64,000 nucleotides of DNA, taken from the NCBI RefSeq assembly GCF_017876495.1, contig NZ_JAGIOB010000001.1, positions 2,046,001 to 2,110,000 on the forward strand, in the 5' to 3' direction. The notes beneath the pieces are model-generated. The model worked only from the letters and a program-made list of their open reading frames with translations, had not been told where the DNA came from and searched no databases. The stretch is from Microlunatus capsulatus. Its GTDB lineage: Bacteria; Actinomycetota; Actinomycetes; Propionibacteriales; Propionibacteriaceae. A program made the translations under genes and the position numbers. Shown here piece by piece: positions 48,579-58,536 of this stretch. Position 1 is the first letter of the stretch; each line of letters begins with the position of its first letter.

Positions 48579-48599
48579 GTTGAGCGACCTCCGCTCAAC
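48579..48599. promoter_or_regulatory. HAIR box 2 upstream of clpB
   Basis: GTTGAGC-N7-GCTCAAC is a perfectly symmetrical HAIR-like site 46 bp from HAIR box 1. Confidence 0.85.
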
Positions 48600-48687
48600 C
48601 CTGAGCCGACCCTGGTTCTGGCCCGGGACGCACCGCTCCTGCGGCGCCGTGCGTCGCGCTCCGGCCGGCAAGATCCCGACGGAGCCG

Positions 48688-49086
48688 TCAGCCGAGCGGG
48701 GTCACGACGCAGCGGCCGGCGGCGTCCTCGGTGGCCAGGTGAACGGGCCAGCGCGGGGCGAGGCCCGCCAGAGCGCGTCCCCACTGCCGGTCCTCGGCCC
48801 GGACGGCGGGCGGTCCCGGTCGGGACAGCAGCAGCACCGGCGTCCCGTAGCCGTCGAGGTGGTCGAAGAACTGGCCGAAGGAGTCGACGTCGGCCGCCGA
48901 GGGCACCTCGGGCACGTCGTCGACGGGGACGACGGTGGGCACGGGCCGCCCCTCGTCGTCCAGCAGGACCAGCCAGAGGGTGCGACGGCCGAAGCCCCCG
49001 TCCCCCATCAGGGCGGCCCAGAAGCGGGCGAGGTCGGCGGCCGAGGAGATCGGCTCGGTGAGGGCGGGCGGGCTCGGTGTGGTCAT
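48688..49086 (-). CDS. Conserved-looking protein of unknown function
   Basis: The 132-aa soluble protein starts [20 protein letters not shown] and contains [20 protein letters not shown] near residue 35 and LSRPGPPAV near 87. I see no catalytic motif, membrane segment or signal. The start is ATG 49086, because a longer frame would cover the ribosome site of the divergent DUF427 gene. The base usage is like its neighbours, supporting a real gene. Confidence 0.75.
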   Translation of the reverse strand: MTTPSPPALTEPISSAADLARFWAALMGDGGFGRRTLWLVLLDDEGRPVPTVVPVDDVPEVPSAADVDSFGQFFDHLDGYGTPVLLLSRPGPPAVRAEDRQWGRALAGLAPRWPVHLATEDAAGRCVVTPLG

Positions 49087-49196
49087 GGCGCAACGCTGCC
49101 GCGTCGGCCGACCCCCGGACCGGTTGTGCACAGGGTCGTCGGCGCAGTTGGCGGGCGGGACGAGGATGGAGCCCCACCACCACCCGAGGAGCACCC

Positions 49197-49478
49197 GTGA
49201 AGGCCATCTGGAACGACACCGTCATCGCCGAGTCCGACGACACCGTGGTGGTGGAGGGCAACCACTACTTCCCCCTCGACGCCGCCGCCCCCGGGGTGCT
49301 GACGCCGACGAGCACCCACACCGTCTGCCCGTGGAAGGGCACGGCCAGCTACTTCACCGTCCAGGTGGGCGACGACAGCAACGTCGACGCGGCCTGGACC
49401 TACCCCGAGCCCAAGCCCGACGCCGCCCACATCCGGGACCGGGTGGCGTTCTGGAAGGGCGTCCGCGTCGTCGGCTGA
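49197..49478 (+). CDS. DUF427 family protein
   Basis: The 93-aa protein matches DUF427: KAIWNDTVIAESDDTVVVEGNHYFP, then STHTVCPWKGTASYF near residue 41, and AWTYPEPKPDA with FWKGVRV at the end. The fold is a small beta barrel of unknown function. It starts at GTG 49197 with GAGGAG upstream. It is divergent from the preceding gene and followed by a strong terminator. Confidence 0.93.
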   Translation: MKAIWNDTVIAESDDTVVVEGNHYFPLDAAAPGVLTPTSTHTVCPWKGTASYFTVQVGDDSNVDAAWTYPEPKPDAAHIRDRVAFWKGVRVVG

Positions 49479-49480
49479 GC

Positions 49481-49507
49481 GCCGCACCGGGCTGACCCCG
49501 GTGCGGC
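49481..49507. terminator. Bidirectional hairpin between DUF427 and LLM genes
   Basis: GCCGCACCGGG and CCCGGTGCGGC are perfect 11-bp arms around a 5-nt loop, between convergent genes. Confidence 0.75.
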
Positions 49508-49521
49508 ACCCGCACCGGGGC

Positions 49522-50541
49522 TCAGCGCCAGCCGAGCTCCGGCGCGACGTGCTCGAGCACCGACTGCAGCAGGTGGGCGTTGTAGTCCACGCCCAGCTGG
49601 TTGGGGACGGTGAGCAGCAGGGTGTCCGCCGCCGCGACGGCCTCGTCCTGCGCCAGCTCGCGGACCAGCTGGTCCGGCTCCCCCGCGTAGGTCTTGCCGA
49701 ACCGCGCCTTGCCGCCGTCGAGGAAGCCGACCTGGTCGCGCCCGCCCGACTCCCGGCCGAAGTAGGCCCGGTCCCGGTCGTCGACCAGCGGCAGGATGCT
49801 GCGGCTGACCGACACCCGCGGGGTCCGGTCGTGGCCGGCGTCGGCCCACGCCTTGCGGTAGCGCTCGATCTGCTCGGCCTGCAGCTCGGAGAACGGGACG
49901 CCCGTGTCCTCGCTCAGCAACGTCGAGCTCATCAGGTTCATCCCCTGCTGAGCCGTCCACTCGGCTGTGGCCCGGGTCCCGGCACCCCACCAGATGCGGT
50001 CGCGCAGCCCGGGGGCGTGCGGCTCCAGCGGGAGCAGGCCCGGCGGGTTCGGGAACATCGGGCGCGGGTTCGGCTCGGCGAAGCCGTGGCCCTCGAGCAC
50101 CTCCAGCAGGACGGCGGTGTGCTGGCGCGCCATCTCGGCCGGGTCGCTGCCCTCGTCGGGCACGTGCCCGAAGTAGCGGAAGCCGTCGACCACCTGCTCG
50201 GGCGATCCCCGGCTCACGCCCAGCTGCAGCCGACCCCGGGCGATGAGGTCCGCCGCCGCCGCGTTCTCGGCCATCAGCAGCGGGTTTTCGTAGCGCATGT
50301 CGATGACGCCGGTGCCGATCTCGATCCGGCTCGTGCGGGCGCCGACGGCGGCGAGCAGCGGCCAGGGCGAGGCCAGTTGGCGCGCGAAGTGGTGCACGCG
50401 GAAGTAGGCGCCGTCGACGCCCAGCTCCTCCGCGGCGACCGCCAGCTCGAGGGACTGGTGCAGCACCTCCGACGCCGAGCGCGTGCCCGAGTGCGGCGAG
50501 GGGTTCCAGTGCCCGAACGACAAGAAGCCGATGTTCTTCAT
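49522..50541 (-). CDS. LLM class flavin-dependent oxidoreductase
   Basis: The 339-aa protein belongs to the bacterial luciferase-like monooxygenase superfamily (TIM barrel using FMN or F420). It begins MKNIGFLSFGHW, has YFRVHHFARQLASPWPLL near residue 46, IEIGTGVIDMRYENPLLMA near 72 and LGVSRGSPEQ near 106. The substrate is unknown. It is transcribed away from the LigD-like gene upstream. Confidence 0.9.
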   Translation of the reverse strand: MKNIGFLSFGHWNPSPHSGTRSASEVLHQSLELAVAAEELGVDGAYFRVHHFARQLASPWPLLAAVGARTSRIEIGTGVIDMRYENPLLMAENAAAADLIARGRLQLGVSRGSPEQVVDGFRYFGHVPDEGSDPAEMARQHTAVLLEVLEGHGFAEPNPRPMFPNPPGLLPLEPHAPGLRDRIWWGAGTRATAEWTAQQGMNLMSSTLLSEDTGVPFSELQAEQIERYRKAWADAGHDRTPRVSVSRSILPLVDDRDRAYFGRESGGRDQVGFLDGGKARFGKTYAGEPDQLVRELAQDEAVAAADTLLLTVPNQLGVDYNAHLLQSVLEHVAPELGWR

Positions 50542-50612
50542 GTCCAGCCCAACGTAGTTGAAGGATCAATCATTCCGCGTGACCTGGTCCCCCGTCAGCA
50601 GGTCTCGCGAGG

Positions 50613-51572
50613 TCACGAGCCGCCCTCGCGCTCCGCACGGCGGCGACGCTTGCCGGCGTGCATGGCGGCGACGCGGGCGACGGGGATCTCGTGGCCCTCG
50701 GCGACGAGGTCGGCGGGCAGCCGCTGGGGCTCGGGGAGCAGCTCGCGCCACGGGTCGCGCCCGTCGAGCAGGGAGGCGGCGTTGCGGACGGTGACGTCGG
50801 CGGGGGCGATGCCGTCGAGGTCGTCCCACGGGACGGGGAAGGACACGGGGAGCCCCGGCCGGGCCCGCGGGCTGTACGCCGCCACGACCGTGGCCCCGCC
50901 CGAGCGCGTGGAGTCGAGGAACACCTTGCCCTCGCGCTCGTCCTTCACGTAGGCCGTCGTTGCGAGGGCGGGGTCCGCCCGCTCAGCCCGGGCGGCGAGC
51001 GCGCGGCTCGCAGCGGCGGCGTCCCCGACGGGTGTGCGGGCCAGCGGTACGAAGACGTGCAGGCCCTTGGCGCCGCTGGTCTTGACGGCCCCGCGCAGGC
51101 CGAGCTCGGCGAGCGTGGCTCGGACGAGGTGGGCGGCGGCGACGACCTGGCCGAAGCCCGCGCCCTCGGGCGGGTCGAGGTCCATCACGAGGAAGTCGAC
51201 GTGGTCAGGGTCCGCGAGGCGCACGAGCGGGACGTGCAACTCGACCGCCCGCTGGTTGGCGAACCAGACCAGCCCTCGCCGGTCCTCGACGACGGCGTAG
51301 GAGACCTCCCGCTTGGACGCCCCGGACCAGGTCGAGCTGCGCCGGATCCAGTCCGGCGCGTAGGTCGGCAGGTTCTTCTGCATGAAGGGGGCCGAGCCCG
51401 GCCTGACCCGCACCACCGAGAGCGGACGGTCGGCCAGTCCGACCAGGACCTGCGCCGAGAGCGCGTCCAAGTGGTCGAGCAGGTGGCGCTTGGTGACGCC
51501 GGCGCCGTCGAACAGCTCGTCGTCGAGGTGACTGAGGGCCACGCCCTCGCGCTCCTCGCCCGCCGCGGTCAC
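50613..51572 (-). CDS. LigD-type polymerase (primase-polymerase) domain protein
   Basis: The 319-aa protein is a stand-alone archaeo-eukaryotic-primase-like domain as in LigD. MQKNLPTYAPDW near residue 63, the metal-binding D-x-D in VMDLDPPEGAG near 132, and TSGAKGLHVFVPL near 165 are the nucleotide-binding motifs. No ligase or nuclease domain and no ku gene are adjacent. Such proteins can fill gaps or prime in end joining or DNA repair. It lies downstream of the hspR terminator on the same strand. Confidence 0.88.
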   Translation of the reverse strand: MTAAGEEREGVALSHLDDELFDGAGVTKRHLLDHLDALSAQVLVGLADRPLSVVRVRPGSAPFMQKNLPTYAPDWIRRSSTWSGASKREVSYAVVEDRRGLVWFANQRAVELHVPLVRLADPDHVDFLVMDLDPPEGAGFGQVVAAAHLVRATLAELGLRGAVKTSGAKGLHVFVPLARTPVGDAAAASRALAARAERADPALATTAYVKDEREGKVFLDSTRSGGATVVAAYSPRARPGLPVSFPVPWDDLDGIAPADVTVRNAASLLDGRDPWRELLPEPQRLPADLVAEGHEIPVARVAAMHAGKRRRRAEREGGS

Positions 51573-51611
51573 AGCAGGATCATCGCCTGCTCGACCTCAA
51601 CGGTCCAGACC

Positions 51612-51643
51612 GACCCGGGCGCGAGTGCCTCGGCACCCGGGTC
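51612..51643 (-). terminator. Hairpin at the end of the dnaK operon
   Basis: GACCCGGG and CCCGGGTC are perfect outer arms at 51612-51619 and 51636-51643, with an inner GTGCC/GGCAC pairing. It touches the hspR stop codon. Confidence 0.6.
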
Positions 51644-52067
51644 AGCGGGAGGTGATGGCGCGGGGAGCCGGACGGCGGCGGGTGGCCCCGCCGAGGTGGA
51701 CGTCCCCGGTCGGGTCCGCGGTGAAGACGCGGGTGCCCGAGGCGGCCGCCCGGGCCAGGACGAGCAGCTCGTCGAGCTGCGCGACCTGGGCCCGGAGGCC
51801 GTCGATCTCGTCCTGCATGGCCAGGATCCGGCGGATGCCCTCGAGGTTGATGCCCTCGTCCTGGCTCAGCCGCTGGATCAGCCGCAGCTGCGCGATGTTG
51901 CGCGCGGAGTAGCGGCGGCCGCGCTTGGCGGTCCGCCGCGGCTGGACCAGGCCGATCCGGTCGTAGGTCCGCAGGGTCTGCGGGTGCATGCCGGCCAGCT
52001 GGGCGGCGACCGAGATCACGAAGACGGGCGCGTCGTGGTCGATCCGCTGCGGGAGCTCTGCTGCCAC
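51642..52067 (-). CDS. hspR: Heat shock repressor HspR (MerR family)
   Basis: The 141-aa MerR-type protein has the helix-turn-helix FVISVAAQLAGMHPQTLRTYDR (about 15-36), the wing GRRYSARNIAQLR near 50 and a dimerisation coil (EIDGLRAQVAQLDELL near 86). HspR, with DnaK as co-repressor, binds HAIR boxes and shuts the operon after stress. Three such boxes lie before dnaK and two before clpB. It is the last gene of dnaK-grpE-dnaJ-hspR. Confidence 0.95.
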   Translation of the reverse strand: MAAELPQRIDHDAPVFVISVAAQLAGMHPQTLRTYDRIGLVQPRRTAKRGRRYSARNIAQLRLIQRLSQDEGINLEGIRRILAMQDEIDGLRAQVAQLDELLVLARAAASGTRVFTADPTGDVHLGGATRRRPAPRAITSR

Positions 52068-52098
52068 GTCGTCACCTCCTCCTCATCGGTCGTCGTCC

Positions 52099-53262
52099 TC
52101 AGCTGAAGAGCTTGGCCCGGGGGTTCGACGCCCCGACGGCCTCGCCGTAGCTCGACAGGGCGGCCTTGGCCTTGTCGTCGAGCGCCTCGGGCACGGTCAC
52201 CTCGACCGACACCAGCAGGTCGCCCTTGCTGCCGTCCCGCTTGGCCACGCCCTTGCCGCGCACCCGGAAGGTGCGCCCGTTGGGCGTGCCGGCGGGCACC
52301 CGGAGCTTCACCGGGGCGCCGCCCAGGGTCGGCACCTCGATCTCGGCGCCCAGCGCGGCCTCGTTGAAGGTCACCGGGGCGGTGAGGGTGAGGTTGTCGC
52401 CCTTGCGGCCGAAGACCGCGTGCGGGCGGACGTGGACGACGACGTACAGGTCGCCCGCGGCCCCGCCGTTCTCCCCAGCACCGCCCTTGCCCTTGAGCCG
52501 GATCCGCTGCCCGTCGGTCACGCCGGCGGGGATCCGGACCTGCATGGTGCGGGTGGACTTGCCCCGGCCGGAGCCGTGGCAGACCGGGCACGGGTCGTCG
52601 ACGACCATGCCCCGGCCGCGGCAGTCGCGGCAGGGCTCGGTGACGGCGAAGACGCCGCCCGACGTCGAGGTCTGCATGCCGCTGCCCTCGCAGGTGGGGC
52701 AGACCTTCGGGACGGTGCCGGCCTTGGCGCCCGTGCCGTGGCACTGCGCGCAGGCCGCGTCGGACACCATCTGCATGCCGACGGTCACGCCCTCGATCGC
52801 CTGGACGAAGTCGACGGTCACCTCGCCCTCGACGTCGCTGCCCCGACGCGGCCCCCGGCTGGCCGAGGTGCGGGTGGTCGCCGTGCGCGTCCCGCCCGCC
52901 CCGTTGAACAGCCCGCCGAAGAGGTCGGAGAAGCCGGTGTCACCGGCCTGGCGGAACAGGTCGTCGACCGACGGCCCCCCGCCGGAGCCGGAGCCACCGC
53001 TCCGCGGGAAGCGGAAGCCGCCCCCGCCGAAGAGGCGCCGGGCCTCGTCGTACTCCTTGCGCTTGCTCTCGCTGGAGAGCACGTCGTTGGCCTCGGACAC
53101 CTCCTTGAAGCGCCGCTCGGCCTCGGGGTTGCCGGGGTTCTGGTCCGGGTGGTTCTCCCGGGCCAGCTGCCGGTAGGCCTTCTTGATCTCCTCGGGCTTG
53201 GCGTCCTTCGCCACACCCAGGACCTTGTAGAAGTCCTTCTCGATCCAGTCCTTCGTGCTCAT
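52099..53262 (-). CDS. dnaJ: Chaperone protein DnaJ (type I)
   Basis: The 387-aa co-chaperone has a J domain with HPD near residue 38, a Gly/Phe-rich linker (about 75-100), and four zinc-binding CxxCxGxG repeats: [24 protein letters not shown] and CPVCHGSG (about 165-240). It ends with the substrate-binding C-terminal domains. It delivers clients to DnaK and stimulates its ATPase. An intercistronic hairpin separates it from grpE. Confidence 0.97.
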   Translation of the reverse strand: MSTKDWIEKDFYKVLGVAKDAKPEEIKKAYRQLARENHPDQNPGNPEAERRFKEVSEANDVLSSESKRKEYDEARRLFGGGGFRFPRSGGSGSGGGPSVDDLFRQAGDTGFSDLFGGLFNGAGGTRTATTRTSASRGPRRGSDVEGEVTVDFVQAIEGVTVGMQMVSDAACAQCHGTGAKAGTVPKVCPTCEGSGMQTSTSGGVFAVTEPCRDCRGRGMVVDDPCPVCHGSGRGKSTRTMQVRIPAGVTDGQRIRLKGKGGAGENGGAAGDLYVVVHVRPHAVFGRKGDNLTLTAPVTFNEAALGAEIEVPTLGGAPVKLRVPAGTPNGRTFRVRGKGVAKRDGSKGDLLVSVEVTVPEALDDKAKAALSSYGEAVGASNPRAKLFS

Positions 53263-53286
53263 GAACGCCTCCCCTCGGTGGTCACC

Positions 53287-53309
53287 GGCCCCCGCGCTCC
53301 GCGGGGGCC
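53287..53309 (-). terminator. Intra-operon hairpin between grpE and dnaJ
   Basis: GGCCCCCGCG and CGCGGGGGCC are perfect 10-bp arms around a 3-nt loop, 16 bp past the grpE stop. It may lower dnaJ-hspR read-through or protect the upstream message. Confidence 0.65.
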
Positions 53310-53325
53310 CCGGCTGCTCGGCCGG

Positions 53326-54002
53326 TCACTGCTCCGCATCGGCCGCAGGAGCACCTGCGTCGTCCGCGGACGGCGCGGCCGAGCCCTCGACGGGCTCGCC
53401 CACCGCGACCCGGGCCGGGCGCAGCACCCGGTCACCGATGCGGTAGCCCGGCTGCAGGATCTCGACGCACGTGGGGCCGTCGACCCCCTCGGCCGGGACC
53501 TGCATGAGGGCGTCGTGCACGTGCGGGTCGAACGGGTCACCCTTGGTGCCGAAGCTCTCGAGGCCGTGCTTGGCCGTGATCCGCTCGACCTGCTCGCCGA
53601 CGGCCTTGAAGGCCCCCGTCAGCTCGCCGTGCTCGCGGGCGGACCGCACGTCGTCCAGCACCGGGAGGAGGTCCTTGACGAACCCCTCCAGGGCCACCTT
53701 GCGCGTCAGGTCGCGGTCGCGGTCGACCCGCCGCTTGTAGTTCACGTACTCGGCCTGGAGCCGCTGCAGGTCAGCGGTCCGCTCGGCCAGGGCCGTCTGC
53801 AGCTGCTGCACCTGCTCGTCCTCTCCGGCCGGGCCGTCGGGGCCCGGGCTGGTGGCGGCACCGGCCGGGGCCTCCGGGCCCGGGGCCGCAGCGGACTGCG
53901 GCTCCCGGACCTCGAAGGTCTCCGGGTCGATGCGGCGCCGGTCACGCACCGTCGGGCCCTGGGGCTCCGACTGCTCGTCGTGGTCGCTCATCGGCCGTTC
54001 GC

Positions 54003-54006
<4 letters not shown>
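53326..54006 (-). CDS. grpE: Nucleotide exchange factor GrpE
   Basis: The 226-aa protein has a Pro/Ala/Glu-rich disordered N-terminus, a long coiled coil ([21 protein letters not shown], about 85-105) and a C-terminal beta domain ([10 protein letters not shown] near 163). It releases ADP from DnaK. Its GTG start overlaps the dnaK stop as GTGA; ATG 53991 is an alternative. The acidic Pro-rich tail after about 205 is longer than in E. coli. Confidence 0.97.
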
Positions 54007-55877
<1,871 letters not shown>

Positions 55878-55908
55878 GGTGTGTTTCCTCCAGAAAGTCT
55901 GTGTACTG

Positions 55909-55929
55909 CTTGAGCCTGCTGCGCTCAAC
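55909..55929. promoter_or_regulatory. HAIR box 1 upstream of dnaK
   Basis: CTTGAGC-N7-GCTCAAC, 32 bp upstream of the dnaK start; matches the HspR element. Confidence 0.9.
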
Positions 55930-55936
55930 CCTAGTC

Positions 55937-55957
55937 CTTGAGCGTTCCGCGCTCAAC
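55937..55957. promoter_or_regulatory. HAIR box 2 upstream of dnaK
   Basis: CTTGAGC-N7-GCTCAAC, identical half-sites to box 1, 28 bp further upstream. Confidence 0.9.
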
Positions 55958-55990
55958 TATGCATGAGCCCGATCCGCACCGCAAGGAGAA

Positions 55991-56011
55991 GTTGAGTGCA
56001 TCAGGCTCAAC
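55991..56011. promoter_or_regulatory. HAIR box 3 upstream of dnaK
   Basis: GTTGAGT-N7-GCTCAAC, 54 bp beyond box 2 and 139 bp upstream of the divergent response regulator start. Confidence 0.8.
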
Positions 56012-56149
56012 CCTGAGGCGTGGCCTCGTATTCCCGGGTCACCCCGAGTCCGCGCCGCTCCTCCGCCCCCGTCCGCGAGGCGTCGCGCTCACAGGAACGA
56101 CACAGACTTCGCACAGTCCTGTCCTCAGCTCGGGTGCGAACCTTGGTCC

Positions 56150-56884
56150 ATGGTCCGAACCGATGCCGCCAGCGCTCCGCTCACCCGCCCCGACGGGACC
56201 CCCATCCGGGTGCTCGCCGTCGACGACGAGGCGAGCCTCACCGAGCTGCTCTCGATGGCCATGCGGTACGAGGGCTGGCAGGTCACGACCGCCGCCTCGG
56301 GGACCGCCGCGGTCAAGGCCGCGCGGGAGACCCGGCCCGACGCGATCGTGCTCGACATGATGCTGCCCGACTTCGACGGCCTCGAGGTGATGCGCCGCAT
56401 CCGCGCGGAGGACCCCGACGTCCCCGTCATCTTCCTGACGGCCAAGGACGCCGTGGCGGACCGGATCGGCGGCCTCACCGCCGGCGGCGACGACTACGTC
56501 ACCAAGCCGTTCAGCCTCGAGGAGGTGATCGCCCGGCTCCGCGCGCTGCTGCGCCGCAGCGGGGCGGCCTTCGCCCGCAGCGACTCGGTGCTGGTGGTCG
56601 GCGACCTGACCCTGGACGAGGACAGCCACGAGGTCACCCGGGGCGGCACGGACATCGCGCTGACCGCGACCGAGTTCGAGCTGCTCCGCTACCTGATGCG
56701 CAACCCGCGCCGGGTGCTCAGCAAGGCGCAGATCCTCGACCGGGTCTGGAACTACGACTTCGGGGGGCAGGCCAACGTCGTCGAGCTCTACATCTCCTAC
56801 CTGCGCAAGAAGATCGACGCCGACCGCGCGCCGATGATCCACACCATGCGGGGCGCGGGCTACGTGCTGCGCCCGGCGGGGTGA
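56150..56884 (+). CDS. OmpR/PhoB family response regulator
   Basis: The 244-aa two-domain regulator has a receiver with acidic pocket VDDE near residue 24, phospho-acceptor Asp69 (VLDMMLPDFDG) and Lys in VTKPFSLEE near 119. Its winged-helix DNA-binding domain (about 145-240) contains LTATEFELLRYL and VVELYISYLRKKID. It resembles MprA/TcrA/PrrA-type actinobacterial regulators. It is coupled to the sensor kinase by a GTGA overlap. It is divergent from dnaK, sharing 55878-56149. Confidence 0.95.
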   Translation: MVRTDAASAPLTRPDGTPIRVLAVDDEASLTELLSMAMRYEGWQVTTAASGTAAVKAARETRPDAIVLDMMLPDFDGLEVMRRIRAEDPDVPVIFLTAKDAVADRIGGLTAGGDDYVTKPFSLEEVIARLRALLRRSGAAFARSDSVLVVGDLTLDEDSHEVTRGGTDIALTATEFELLRYLMRNPRRVLSKAQILDRVWNYDFGGQANVVELYISYLRKKIDADRAPMIHTMRGAGYVLRPAG

Positions 56885-58536
56885 GCGCCACCCCCGTCCC
56901 GGCCGCGGGTGAGGTCGCCGGGCCCGTCCCGTCGCCACCCGCACCGCAGGACGAGCCGCTCGCCCCCCTGGGACGGGGCACCCTCGGGCGCCGGCTGGTC
57001 ATCCGCGTCACCGCCCTGGTGGCGCTCGCGGCCGTCCTGCTGAGCCTGGCCACCGCCCTGGCCACCCGCCAGCTGCTGCTGCAGCAGATCGACCGGCAGG
57101 TGAACGCCGTCGCCCTGGGGCAGAGCGGCGGGCCGGGCGGGCGGGCCGGCGGCCGCGACGACATCGTGCAGTTCGGCAACCCGCAGGACACGATCATCGC
57201 CGTCTTCACCGCCGAGGGCACCGCCGTCAGCAGCGGCATCCTCCGCCGGGGCAGCGGCCAGCCCCCGGCCCTGAGCGACGCGGCGAACGCCGACCTCGCC
57301 GGGCTCGCCGTCTCCACCCAGAAGCGCAGCATCGACGTCGCCGGCCTCGGCCACTACCGGGTGGCGACCTACTCCGGGAGCCTGCCGCTGAGCTCCGGGG
57401 ACGTCGAGCAGGTCAAGGTCGTCGTGGGCGTGCCGCTGGCCGACGTCGACCGGCTGCTGGCCCAGGTCGCGGCCCTCGAGGCGCTGCTGAGCCTGCTGGT
57501 GATCGGCGGGGCGGCCGTCGCCGCCCGGGCGGTGGTCCTGCGCAGCCTGCGGCCGCTCAACCGGGTGGCCGCGACGGCGCAGCAGGTCTCGCAGCTGCCG
57601 CTGGACCGGGGCGAGGTCGCCCTGGCCGTCCGGGTGCCGCCGGCCGACGCCGACCCGACCTCGGAGGTGGGCCGGGTGGGCCAGGCCCTCAACCACATGC
57701 TCAACAACGTCGAGGACGCGCTCGCCGCCCGGCAGGCCAGTGAGACCAAGGTGCGCCGGTTCGTCGCGGACGCCTCGCACGAGCTGCGCAACCCGCTGGC
57801 CGCCATCCGCGGGTACGCCGAGCTGACCCGGCGCAGCCGGGGCGAGATGCCCGAGGACGCCGCCTTCGCGATGTCGCGGGTCGAGTCGGAGGCCGAGCGG
57901 ATGTCGCGGCTGGTCGAGGACCTGCTGCTGCTGGCCCGGCTGGACTCCGGGCCCGCCATCGAGGTGGGGCCGACCGACCTCACCGAGCTGGTCCTCAACG
58001 CCGTCAGCGACGCGCGGGCCGCCGGACCCGAGCACTCCTGGCAGCTGGACCTGCCCGCGGAGCCCGTCGTCGCCCTGGGCGACCGGCACCGGCTGCACCA
58101 GGTCGTCGTCAACCTGCTGGCCAACGCCCGCACCCACACCCCGGCCGGCACCCGCGTCGAGACCGGTCTCGACGTCCGCGACGGGATGGCCGTGGTCACG
58201 GTCACCGACGACGGCCCGGGCATCCCCGAGGACATCCAGCACCACGTCTTCGAGCGGTTCACCCGCGCCGACACCAGCCGGGTCCGCGCCGCGGGCGGGG
58301 CGTCGGGCACCTCCACCGGGCTGGGCCTGGCCATCGTCGCCGCCGTCGTCGAGGCGCACCAGGGCGGGGTGACGGTGGCCAGCCGGCCGGGCCGGACCAC
58401 GTTCACCGTCCGGCTGCCGCTCGCGGCCCCCCTGGCGACCACCGTGGCGACCACCGCCCCGGAGCCGCCGGCCGCGGAGCCGCCGGGCGCCGGGCCCGAG
58501 GGCCGGTCGCCCTTCGCGCCGCCGCTCAGCCCGTGA
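56881..58536 (+). CDS. Sensor histidine kinase (HisKA type)
   Basis: The 551-aa membrane kinase has a helix at about 39-62, an extracytoplasmic sensor (63-190), a second helix (about 196-218) and HAMP. The HisKA box ASHELRNPLAAIR contains His300, followed by the ATP domain (VVNLLANARTHTPAG near 423, DDGPGIPEDIQHHVF, GLGLAIVAAVVEAHQGG). It phosphorylates the overlapping regulator; the stimulus is unknown. A Pro/Ala/Thr tail follows. It overlaps the convergent ABC gene by 11 bp. Confidence 0.95.
   Translation: MSATPVPAAGEVAGPVPSPPAPQDEPLAPLGRGTLGRRLVIRVTALVALAAVLLSLATALATRQLLLQQIDRQVNAVALGQSGGPGGRAGGRDDIVQFGNPQDTIIAVFTAEGTAVSSGILRRGSGQPPALSDAANADLAGLAVSTQKRSIDVAGLGHYRVATYSGSLPLSSGDVEQVKVVVGVPLADVDRLLAQVAALEALLSLLVIGGAAVAARAVVLRSLRPLNRVAATAQQVSQLPLDRGEVALAVRVPPADADPTSEVGRVGQALNHMLNNVEDALAARQASETKVRRFVADASHELRNPLAAIRGYAELTRRSRGEMPEDAAFAMSRVESEAERMSRLVEDLLLLARLDSGPAIEVGPTDLTELVLNAVSDARAAGPEHSWQLDLPAEPVVALGDRHRLHQVVVNLLANARTHTPAGTRVETGLDVRDGMAVVTVTDDGPGIPEDIQHHVFERFTRADTSRVRAAGGASGTSTGLGLAIVAAVVEAHQGGVTVASRPGRTTFTVRLPLAAPLATTVATTAPEPPAAEPPGAGPEGRSPFAPPLSP

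Noticed and set aside
48476-49261. N-terminal extension of the clpB frame past ATG 48475
   Set aside because: The extension covers the HAIR boxes and is antisense to the DUF427 start; [10 protein letters not shown] matches the usual ClpB start.
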